Source: Piscinibacter sp. XHJ-5
GTDB taxonomy: Bacteria; Pseudomonadota; Gammaproteobacteria; Burkholderiales; Burkholderiaceae_C
NCBI RefSeq assembly: GCF_029855045.1
Contig: NZ_CP123228.1
Span: 3,348,001-3,412,000 of the forward strand
Direction of reading: 5' to 3'
Length of the DNA: 64,000 nucleotides
Part shown: one piece after another, positions 15,670 to 23,329 of the stretch
Layout: every line of letters begins with the position of its first letter
Numbering within the stretch: the first letter of the stretch is position 1
Made by a program: the position numbers and the translations under genes
The notes under the pieces: model-generated
Seen by the model: the letters and a program-made list of their open reading frames with translations, nothing else
Databases searched by the model: none
Told to the model about the DNA's origin: nothing

Positions 15670-16592
15670 GCGACCGCAAGCCCGTCTTCCTCGTCACCGG
15701 CAACGACCTGGCGCCGCAGGCGCTGGATCTGCTCAAGGACTACGAGATCGTGTTTGCTGGCAAGACGCCCACGGAGGACGACATCGTCGCGCTGTGCAAG
15801 CAGCGCGATCCGGTGGCGATCATCGTGCGCTACAGCAAGGTCGGTGCCGCCGCGATGGACGCAGCGCCCAGCCTGAAGGTCATCTCCAAGCATGGCAGCG
15901 GCACGGACACGATCGACAAGGCAGCCGCCAAGGAGCGCGGCATTCGAGTCGTCGCGGCGGTGGGGGCGAACGCCGCCGCTGTCGCGGAGCAGGCGCTTGC
16001 CCTGCTCCTGGCCGCTGCCAAGTCCGTCGTCACCCTCAATGACCGCATGCACTCCGGTCACTGGGACAAGGCCACGCACAAGAGCGTCGAGCTCGAGGGT
16101 CGCACGGTCGGTGTCATCGGCCTGGGCGCGATCGGACTGCGCTTCGCGCGCATGGCCGATGCGATGGACATGCGCGTCATCGGATTCGACCCGTACGCCA
16201 AGGATCTGCCGTCGTACATCACGCCGGTCGACCTGGACACGATCTGGCGAAAGGCTGACGCCATCTCGCTGCATTGCCCGCTGACCGCGGAGAACGCGAA
16301 GCTGCTCAATGCGAAGACGCTGGCCGCCTGCCGCAAGGGCGTGATCATCGTCAACACCGCACGCGGCGGACTGATCGACGAGCCTGCCCTGCTGGACGCC
16401 ATTCGATCGGGCCGGGTCGCGAGTGCCGGACTCGACAGCTTCGCCGTCGAGCCGATGACGGCGCCGCATCCCTTCCATGGTGAACAGCGCATCACGCTCA
16501 GCCCGCACATCGGCGGTGTGACGGCCGACGCCTACGTGAAGATGGGCGTCGCCGCGGCGCAGAACGCGCTGGCGGTTCTGAACGCCGCTTGA
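15666..16592 (+). CDS. D-2-hydroxyacid dehydrogenase (phosphoglycerate-dehydrogenase-like)
   Basis: 308 residues. It interconverts 2-hydroxyacids and 2-oxoacids with NAD(P). The nucleotide-binding motif is VGVIGLGAIGLRFARMADAM. Catalytic Arg is in NTARGGLIDE, Glu in SFAVEPM and His in SPHIGGV. The GTG start at 15666 overlaps the RraA-like stop, so translation is likely coupled and the two may act on successive intermediates (aldolase product and 2-oxoacid reduction or the reverse). True substrate unknown. Confidence 0.9.
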   Translation: MSDRKPVFLVTGNDLAPQALDLLKDYEIVFAGKTPTEDDIVALCKQRDPVAIIVRYSKVGAAAMDAAPSLKVISKHGSGTDTIDKAAAKERGIRVVAAVGANAAAVAEQALALLLAAAKSVVTLNDRMHSGHWDKATHKSVELEGRTVGVIGLGAIGLRFARMADAMDMRVIGFDPYAKDLPSYITPVDLDTIWRKADAISLHCPLTAENAKLLNAKTLAACRKGVIIVNTARGGLIDEPALLDAIRSGRVASAGLDSFAVEPMTAPHPFHGEQRITLSPHIGGVTADAYVKMGVAAAQNALAVLNAA

Positions 16593-16665
16593 TGTGCCGG
16601 CTTCATGGCCGAGGGGCGCCGCGTCGCCCGACATGGAGAACCGAATCAATACCAGGAGACATCCC

Positions 16666-17628
16666 ATGAAAGCATCGATTCGCGTCCTCAGTGCAGCCTC
16701 GCTCGCACTCGCAAGCCTTGCGCAAGCCCAGACGTGGCCGGCCAAGCCCGTGAAGATCATCGTGCCGTACCCGCCCGGCGGATCGGTGGATGTGGTCACC
16801 CGCAAGATGGCCGCAAAGCTGCAGGAGCAGACCGGTCAGACCTTCTTCGTCGAGAACAAGGCCGGGGCCACCGGCACGATCGGCCTGTCCCAGGTGGTGC
16901 AGGCACCGGCCGACGGCTACACGCTGGCGGCCAACGACACCACCTATGCGCTCTTGCCGCACATCTTCAAGAAGCTGCCGTTCGACCACGCCACCGACCT
17001 GGTCCCGATCAGCGCGTATGTGTTCGCGCCCATGAGCGTCGTGGTGAAAGCGGATTCGAAGTTCAAGACCCTGGGCGAACTGATCGCGGCGGCGAAGGCC
17101 GAGCCGGGAAGAGTGACCTACGGCACCGGTGGCGCAGGAACGACACCGCACTTCGCGAGCGAGGGCCTCGGCATCGCGGCCAACGCCAAGTTCATGCATG
17201 TCCCGTTCAAGGGCGCGGGCGAGGCCACGATGGGAATGCTGGGCGGCACCGTCGACTTCCAGCTGGCGTCCACCCCCGGGGTCATCAGCCAGGTCAAGGG
17301 AGGCAAGGCGCGCGTCCTGGCCGTCAGCGGTGGCAAGCGTGTCGCGGCACTGCCCGATGTCCCGACCTTTGCCGAGGCCGGCGTCAAGTACGACGGCATC
17401 ATCAACTTCACCGGGGTCTGGGCACCGAAAGGCACGCCTGCGGCGGTGATCGACCGCCTGCAGAAGGAGATCGCCACGGCGATGGCCTCGCCCGACATGA
17501 AGGCGTTCGCCGAGAGCATCGCGTCCGAGCCGGGCTACTGGGATGCCAAGGCGCTTGCCAAGGATCTCGCCGAGCGCACGGCGTACTGGGGCAAGGTCGC
17601 TTCCAACACCGCATTCGAGCGGCAATAG
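16666..17628 (+). CDS. Second Bug-family periplasmic solute receptor of the operon
   Basis: 320 residues. Signal peptide MKASIRVLSAASLALASLAQA, then WPAKPVKIIVPYPPGGSVDV and ADGYTLAANDTTYAL. It is only distantly similar to the receptor at 13940, so it probably binds a different or related acid. The ATG at 16666 follows CCAGGAGA. Spacing is 73 bp from the dehydrogenase and 33 bp to the lactonase-like gene. Confidence 0.93.
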   Translation: MKASIRVLSAASLALASLAQAQTWPAKPVKIIVPYPPGGSVDVVTRKMAAKLQEQTGQTFFVENKAGATGTIGLSQVVQAPADGYTLAANDTTYALLPHIFKKLPFDHATDLVPISAYVFAPMSVVVKADSKFKTLGELIAAAKAEPGRVTYGTGGAGTTPHFASEGLGIAANAKFMHVPFKGAGEATMGMLGGTVDFQLASTPGVISQVKGGKARVLAVSGGKRVAALPDVPTFAEAGVKYDGIINFTGVWAPKGTPAAVIDRLQKEIATAMASPDMKAFAESIASEPGYWDAKALAKDLAERTAYWGKVASNTAFERQ

Positions 17629-17661
17629 GCGTTCGACCCCATCGCTGACGGAGGCCCTGCC

Positions 17662-18582
17662 ATGTTCCTGCTGCAAGCACCCGAGGTTCGTGACACGGAG
17701 CTGTTCACCCGCATGCCGGAGCGATTTCGCCGCACGGGTGAGCGCTCGGACTGGGCCGATGCGAACCGCGGGGGGCAGCCCACCGATTCGTTCCTCGAGG
17801 GACCGGTGTTCGACAGGGCAGGCAATCTCTACGTCACCGACATTCCGTTTGGCCGGATCTTTCGCATCGATCCCCCGGGAGAGTGGGAACAAGTCGCAGA
17901 ATGGGCCGGCGAGCCCAACGGCATGAAATTCCTCAACGAGCGCGAACTGCTGGTCACCGATTACCGCAACGGCCTGATGCTCTGCGACATCGCCAGCGGC
18001 GCCGTCCGTCCGTACCTCGAGCGACGCAACAGCGAGCGATTCAAGGGTGTCAACGACCTGGTCTTCGACAGCGGCGGCAACCTCTACTTCACAGACCAGG
18101 GTCAAACGGGACTTCACGATCCGACCGGACGCCTTTATCGGCTGCGCAAGGATGGCCGGCTCGACCTGCTGCTGGCCAACGTGCCCAGTCCCAACGGCGT
18201 GGTCCTGTCGCCCGACGAGCGCGTGCTCTATCTCGGCGTGACCCGGGGCAACGCCGTCTGGCGCGTGCCGCTGCAGGGCGACGGCAGCGTGTCGAAGGTC
18301 AGCGCTTTCTTCACGTCGTATGGCCCGAGCGGCCCTGACGGTCTTGCCATGGACCAGAAGGGACGGCTGATCGTCGCCAATCCGGGCCTCGGCGTCGCAT
18401 GGGTGCTGAATCACCGCGCCGAGCCCGAAGTGGTGTTGCGCAGCTGTGCCGGCGCCTCGCTGACCAACGTCGCCTTCGGCGGTCCCGAGCGCAAGTCTCT
18501 CTACTGCACCGAATCCATCAGCGGCTCGGTGCTCCGTGCCGAGCTCGACGTCCCCGGTCTCGACGTCCATCGCCTGTGCTGA
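17662..18582 (+). CDS. SMP-30/gluconolactonase-family protein
   Basis: 306-residue six-bladed beta-propeller of the SMP-30/Gnl/LRE type, which hydrolyses sugar-acid or other lactones using one divalent metal. Metal ligands are visible as FLEGPVFD (Glu), GVNDLVFD (Asn) and GPDGLAMD (Asp), with the substrate-side SPNGVVLSPDE. No signal peptide, so cytoplasmic. In this operon it would open a lactone produced by an oxidation step; that link is inferred. Confidence 0.88.
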   Translation: MFLLQAPEVRDTELFTRMPERFRRTGERSDWADANRGGQPTDSFLEGPVFDRAGNLYVTDIPFGRIFRIDPPGEWEQVAEWAGEPNGMKFLNERELLVTDYRNGLMLCDIASGAVRPYLERRNSERFKGVNDLVFDSGGNLYFTDQGQTGLHDPTGRLYRLRKDGRLDLLLANVPSPNGVVLSPDERVLYLGVTRGNAVWRVPLQGDGSVSKVSAFFTSYGPSGPDGLAMDQKGRLIVANPGLGVAWVLNHRAEPEVVLRSCAGASLTNVAFGGPERKSLYCTESISGSVLRAELDVPGLDVHRLC

Positions 18583-18613
18583 CCGCGGACCCAAATACCC
18601 AGGGGACAACCCA

Positions 18614-20281
18614 ATGAAAGCATCTGATCTTTTCGTCAAGGCCCTCGAGAACGAGGGGGTCGATCGCATCTTCGCCGTGCCCGGCGAGGAGAACCTGGAC
18701 GTCGTCGAGTCGTTGCGCACATCGAGCATCGAGCTCGTGCTCGTGCGGCACGAGCAGTCGGCAGCCTTCATGGCGGCCACGCACGGCCGCCTCACCGGAC
18801 GGCCCGGCGTCTGCATGGCCACGCTCGGCCCCGGCGCGCTCAACCTCGTCACGGGCGCTGCCTATGCGCACCTCGGCGCGATGCCCATGATCCTGATCAC
18901 CGGCCAGAAGGCCATCATGAGCGCCCGGCAGGCACGATTCCAGATCGTCGACATTGTCGCGACGATGAAGCCGCTGACCAAGGCATCGCGGCAGATCGTG
19001 AGCGCGACCAGCATTCCGACCGTGGTGCGTGACGCCTTCCGGCTCGCTGCCGAGGAGAGGCCGGGACCGGTGCACCTCGAGCTGCCCGAGGACATCGCCG
19101 GCGAGCAGCTGCCTCTGGACGTGCCGCTCGTGCCGGTGCACCCGGTCGAGATGCCAGTGGCGCACGCCGCCGCGCTCGACCGCGCCGCCGAACTGCTGCT
19201 GCGCGCCGAACGACCGCTCGTGATGTTTGGCGCGGCTTGCAACCGGCCCCGCGTGGCAGGCGAGCTCACCGACTTCGTGCGCCGCACCGGCATCCCCTTC
19301 TTCAATACGCAGATGGGCAAGGGAACCGTCGCAGGCATCGGCACCGCCGACGGCGGCACCGAACTGTGGATGGGCACCGCCGCACTGACCGAGCGGGACT
19401 ACGTGCACGAGGCGATCGACCAGGCGGACCTGATCCTGTCGATCGGCCACGACACGATCGAGAAGCCGCCATTCATCATGGGTCCCCATGGACCGAAGGT
19501 GATCCACGTCGGCTACACGCCGGCCAATGTGGAGCAGGTGTACTTTCCGCACGCCGAGGTCGTCGGAGACCTGGGGCCGAGCCTGGCCTTGCTGGCTGAC
19601 CGGATCGAGGGAAAGCTTCCGAACGCGGCCGCGCTGGTGCCTCTGCGCAAGAACATTCTCGAGCGCACGCTCGCGCGCTCGGAGGAATCGCGCTTCCCGC
19701 TGACGCCGCAGCGCATCGTCAGCGACGTGCGCAAGGTCATCCCGGCCGACGGCATCGTGGCGCTGGACAACGGCATGTACAAGATCTGGTTCGCGCGCTG
19801 CTATCGCACGCGCAATGCCAACGCGCTCCTGCTCGACAACGCGCTGGCGACGATGGGCGCCGGGCTGCCGTCGGCCATGATGGCTGCGATGCTGAATCCC
19901 GGCAAGCGCGTGCTCGCGGTGTGCGGCGATGGCGGGTTCATGATGAATTCGCAGGAGCTGGAGACCGCTGTCCGGCTCAAGATGAACCTGGTCGTGCTCA
20001 TCATCCAGGACGACGCCTACGGGATGATCCGCTGGAAGCAGGCGGTCGACAGCTTTGCCGACTTTGGCCTGGCGTTCGGCAATCCCGACTTCGTCAAGTA
20101 TGCCGAGGCGTACGGCGCGAAAGGCCGGCGGGTCGAATCTGCCGACTCGCTCGTGGCCACGCTGGAGGCCGCTTTCTCCGAGGGGGGCGTCCAACTGGTG
20201 ACCGTCCCGGTCGACTACAGCGAGAACACCCGCGTCCTCGTCGACGAGCTGCGCAATCGCGTTCGCGAGGTGGCGGCATGA
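18614..20281 (+). CDS. Thiamine-diphosphate enzyme, acetolactate-synthase-large-subunit-like
   Basis: 555 residues with the three ThDP-enzyme domains: an N-terminal Pyr domain with the catalytic Glu in VRHEQSAAFMAATHGR and ATLGPGALNLVTGAAYAH, a central Rossmann-like domain, and the C-terminal PP domain with the Mg/ThDP motif GDGGFMMNSQELETAVR. The usual NN at the end of the ThDP motif is replaced by DD (IIQDDAYGM). No regulatory small subunit is nearby, so it is unlikely to be the biosynthetic IlvB; a catabolic 2-oxoacid decarboxylase or carboligase is more probable. ATG chosen at 18614; it overlaps the dehydrogenase stop-start by ATGA. Confidence 0.88.
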   Translation: MKASDLFVKALENEGVDRIFAVPGEENLDVVESLRTSSIELVLVRHEQSAAFMAATHGRLTGRPGVCMATLGPGALNLVTGAAYAHLGAMPMILITGQKAIMSARQARFQIVDIVATMKPLTKASRQIVSATSIPTVVRDAFRLAAEERPGPVHLELPEDIAGEQLPLDVPLVPVHPVEMPVAHAAALDRAAELLLRAERPLVMFGAACNRPRVAGELTDFVRRTGIPFFNTQMGKGTVAGIGTADGGTELWMGTAALTERDYVHEAIDQADLILSIGHDTIEKPPFIMGPHGPKVIHVGYTPANVEQVYFPHAEVVGDLGPSLALLADRIEGKLPNAAALVPLRKNILERTLARSEESRFPLTPQRIVSDVRKVIPADGIVALDNGMYKIWFARCYRTRNANALLLDNALATMGAGLPSAMMAAMLNPGKRVLAVCGDGGFMMNSQELETAVRLKMNLVVLIIQDDAYGMIRWKQAVDSFADFGLAFGNPDFVKYAEAYGAKGRRVESADSLVATLEAAFSEGGVQLVTVPVDYSENTRVLVDELRNRVREVAA

Positions 20282-21408
20282 GAACCCGAGCGGCTGTACT
20301 GCGGCACATCGGGCTGCCGCACCCGTACCGCGAGTCGCGGCCACTCGTCATCGAGGATGTCGAGCTGGCGCCGCCCGGGCGCGACGAGGTGCTCGTGCGC
20401 ATCCGCGCCGCGGGCCTGTGCCACTCGGACCTGTCGGTGATCAACGGCGACCGGCCCCGTCCGGTGCCCATGGCGCTGGGGCACGAGGCGGCCGGCGAGG
20501 TGATGCAACTGGGCGCTGGCGTCACCGACCTCGCGGTCGGCGACCACGTTGCGCTCGTCTTCGTGCCGAGCTGCGGGCACTGCCTGCCCTGCTGCGAAGG
20601 CCGCCCCGCGCTGTGCGAGCCGGGTGCTGCGGCCAATGGCGCGGGCACGCTGCTGTCGGGCGCGCGTCGGCTCGCCCAGCCCGACGGCGCGCCGATCCAC
20701 CATCACCTCGGCTGCTCGGCGTTCGCCGAGCATGCGGTGGTGTCGCGTCGCTCGCTGGTCAAGCTCGATCCGGCGTTGCCGTTCGACGAGGCAGCGCTGT
20801 TCGGTTGTGCGGTGCTCACGGGCGTCGGTGCGGTGGTGAACACCGCGCAGGTACGTGCGGGGCAGAGCATCGCGGTGATCGGGCTCGGCGGCGTGGGGCT
20901 TGCGGCTGTCATCGGCGCGGTCGCCGCCGGTGCGCGCGAGGTGATCGCCGTCGACCTGTCGTCGCAGAAGCGGGAGACGGCCTTGTCGCTCGGCGCGACA
21001 TCGGCGTTCGACGGCGCAGATCCGGAGTGCGTCGACAAGATCAGGGCCGCAACGCAAGGCGGCCTCGACCACGTGTTCGAGTTCGCCGGCTCGATCCGCG
21101 CCTTCGAGACGGCCTACCGCATCACGCGCCGCGGCGGCACCACGGTGACGGCCGGGCTGCCGCCGCCGAGCGCTACCTTCGCGCTGCCGGTGGTCAACCT
21201 CGTCGCCGAAGAGCGCACCGTGAAGGGTAGCTACATCGGCACCTGCGTCCCCACGCGCGACCTGCCGCGCTATGTTTCGCTGTACCGCAGCGGGCGCATG
21301 CCGGTGGACCGGCTGATGAGCGGCCGGCTCACGCTCGACGAGATCAACGAAGGCTTCGACCGCCTGCACCGAGGTGAGGCGATCCGGCAGGTGGTGGTGT
21401 TTCCATGA
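20278..21408 (+). CDS. Zinc-dependent medium-chain alcohol dehydrogenase
   Basis: 376 residues of the MDR family. Catalytic zinc ligands lie in AGLCHSDLSV and LGHEAAGEV. The structural-zinc loop has four cysteines (CGHCLPCCEGRPALC). The NAD site reads VIGLGGVGLAAVIGAVAAGA. Overall layout resembles class III/aryl or formaldehyde-type ADHs. It overlaps the ThDP gene before it and the phaE gene after it (ATGA each), so it belongs tightly to the operon and may oxidise or reduce the ThDP enzyme's aldehyde product (inference). Confidence 0.9.
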   Translation: MRTRAAVLRHIGLPHPYRESRPLVIEDVELAPPGRDEVLVRIRAAGLCHSDLSVINGDRPRPVPMALGHEAAGEVMQLGAGVTDLAVGDHVALVFVPSCGHCLPCCEGRPALCEPGAAANGAGTLLSGARRLAQPDGAPIHHHLGCSAFAEHAVVSRRSLVKLDPALPFDEAALFGCAVLTGVGAVVNTAQVRAGQSIAVIGLGGVGLAAVIGAVAAGAREVIAVDLSSQKRETALSLGATSAFDGADPECVDKIRAATQGGLDHVFEFAGSIRAFETAYRITRRGGTTVTAGLPPPSATFALPVVNLVAEERTVKGSYIGTCVPTRDLPRYVSLYRSGRMPVDRLMSGRLTLDEINEGFDRLHRGEAIRQVVVFP

Positions 21409-22205
21409 GCGAGCCGACGACCCACATGGGCCAGGACTGGATTGCCGCGCAGCAGGCGATGCTGAAGGCGTTCTTCCCGTGGGCTTCCGCACAGGCTCCG
21501 GCAGCAGCCGGGATCCACGCGAGCCCGCTGGAGCAGCAGTTCGGCGAGCTGCGCGACACCTGGCAGGCGTCGGTCGCCAGGTGGACGGCGTTCGCGAAGG
21601 ATGCCCCCGCCGGCAAGCTGCCAACGCCCGAGACCCTGCGCGAGATGTTCGCGCCGGCCTCGTGGACCGGCGCCGGGCACGGCGTGCTCGACGCCGCACT
21701 GCAGCGGGTGCTCGAAGGCCCGCGCTACGCCATGCTGTGGGATCACGATCGCCAGCTGCTCGAGCTGCAGCGGCTGACGCTGGAGCGCGACAAGGCCGTC
21801 GCCGCCTACCAGGCCGTCGTGCACAAGGCCTGGGGCCAGATCTCCCGGCGATTCACCAAGACGCTGAACGCCGATCCGCAGGCCGGGCCCACGTGGCGCA
21901 CTCTCGTCGACCGGTGGCTCGCTGTCGCCAACGACACGCTGATCGAGGTTCACCGCTCGGACGAATTCGTCCAGGCCCAGCGGCGCATGCTGCGCTCGGC
22001 GTCCGACCGCCACCTGCAGGAGCGCAGGATCGCCGAAGCGTGGTGCGAGGCGGCGCACATTCCCACCCGCAGCGAGGTCGACGAGCTGCAACGCCTCGTG
22101 ACCGAGCTGCGGCGCGAAGTGCGCCTGCTGCGCCGCGGGTCCACCGCCGCGGCAGAGCCCGCAGCCCGCCGCCCGCGCGCGGCCGCCAAGCGCAAGAGCG
22201 CCTGA
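21405..22205 (+). CDS. phaE: Class III PHA synthase subunit PhaE
   Basis: 266 residues with no signal peptide. Weakly conserved, alpha-helical, with a PhaE-like C-terminal segment (IPTRSEVDELQRLVTELRR) and a lysine/alanine-rich tail. PhaE is the non-catalytic partner of class III PhaC and sets activity and granule association. The identification leans on its position 11 bp before a class III phaC. A generic phasin-like protein is the alternative. Confidence 0.82.
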   Translation: MSEPTTHMGQDWIAAQQAMLKAFFPWASAQAPAAAGIHASPLEQQFGELRDTWQASVARWTAFAKDAPAGKLPTPETLREMFAPASWTGAGHGVLDAALQRVLEGPRYAMLWDHDRQLLELQRLTLERDKAVAAYQAVVHKAWGQISRRFTKTLNADPQAGPTWRTLVDRWLAVANDTLIEVHRSDEFVQAQRRMLRSASDRHLQERRIAEAWCEAAHIPTRSEVDELQRLVTELRREVRLLRRGSTAAAEPAARRPRAAAKRKSA

Positions 22206-22216
22206 GGAGGAACACG

Positions 22217-23323
22217 ATGTCCACGAAACGCAAGTCCTCCGCCGCCCAGGCACTCGCCGAGCTCGATGACCTGAACCTCAAGCTGGCCCGCGGCCAGCGC
22301 ATGCTGCAGCGACTCAAGGACGAAGACGTGCGCATCGCCACCGCCGACAAGGAAGTGGTGTTCCGCGAGGACAAGACGACGCTGTACCGCTACAAGCCCG
22401 TCACCGACAAGCGCACCGTTGACGTGCCGGTGCTGGTGGCCTACGGCCAGGTCGGGCGCTACACCATGACCGACCTGCAGGAAGACCGCTCGATGCTGCG
22501 CAACCTGCTCGCGCTGGGCGTGGACGTCTACGCGGTCGACTGGGGCAGCCCCACGCGCGGCGACCGCTGGCTGACCTTCGAGGACTACGTCGACGTCTAC
22601 CTCGCCGATTGCGTCGAGCACATCTGCCGCGCACACGGCGCGCCGGCGATCAACCTGCTGGGCATTTGCGAAGGTGGCGTGTTCTCGCTGTGCTATGCGG
22701 CGCTGTACCCGAAGCGGGTGAAGAACCTGGTCCTCACGATCACACCGATCGACTTCCACCAGGACCAGGCCGAGGGTCGGCCCGGCCACGGGTTCATCAA
22801 CCTGTGGACGAGGAGCCTTGCCGACGAGGACATCGAGCGCCTGATCGAAGCCAACGGCAACCTTCCCGGCGAGCTGATGAGCCATGTGTTTTCGCAGATG
22901 ACGCCGGGCGCAGCGATGTCCAAGTACAACATCGGACTGCTCGACACCTTCGACGACGAGAAGAAGCTGCTGAACTTCCTGCGCATGGAGAAGTGGCTGG
23001 CCGACCGGCCGCATCACCCGGGCGAGGCGGCCAAGCAGCTGTTGATCAACCTGTACAAGAACAACGAGCTGGTGCGCGGCGAGTTCCGCCTCGGCGGGCG
23101 CGCGGTCGACCTCGCGGCCATCAAGGCGCCGGTGCTCAATGTCTACGCCAAGGACGACCACATCATCCCGCCGAAGACGACGCAGGCGCTGCGCGACGTC
23201 GTCGGCAGCAAGGACTACACCGAGATCGGCCTCGATGGCGGCCATGTCGGCGTGTTCGTCAGCGGCAAGTCGCAGGGCGTGCTCGGCATGGGCATCGTCG
23301 ACTGGCTGCGCCGACGCGACTGA
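22217..23323 (+). CDS. phaC: Class III polyhydroxyalkanoate synthase PhaC
   Basis: 368 residues, the short class III size (class I enzymes are about 560-600). It polymerises (R)-3-hydroxyacyl-CoA to polyester. The lipase-like box is LLGICEGGVFS with the nucleophile Cys at about residue 151. The catalytic Asp lies in YAKDDHIIPP (313/314) and His in LDGGHVGVF (about 343). Start ATG at 22217 follows GAGGA. It needs PhaE for activity; phaE is directly upstream. Class III synthases are best known from purple sulphur bacteria and cyanobacteria, so this pair is less usual in Burkholderiales. Confidence 0.93.
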   Translation: MSTKRKSSAAQALAELDDLNLKLARGQRMLQRLKDEDVRIATADKEVVFREDKTTLYRYKPVTDKRTVDVPVLVAYGQVGRYTMTDLQEDRSMLRNLLALGVDVYAVDWGSPTRGDRWLTFEDYVDVYLADCVEHICRAHGAPAINLLGICEGGVFSLCYAALYPKRVKNLVLTITPIDFHQDQAEGRPGHGFINLWTRSLADEDIERLIEANGNLPGELMSHVFSQMTPGAAMSKYNIGLLDTFDDEKKLLNFLRMEKWLADRPHHPGEAAKQLLINLYKNNELVRGEFRLGGRAVDLAAIKAPVLNVYAKDDHIIPPKTTQALRDVVGSKDYTEIGLDGGHVGVFVSGKSQGVLGMGIVDWLRRRD

Positions 23324-23329
23324 AGCCAC

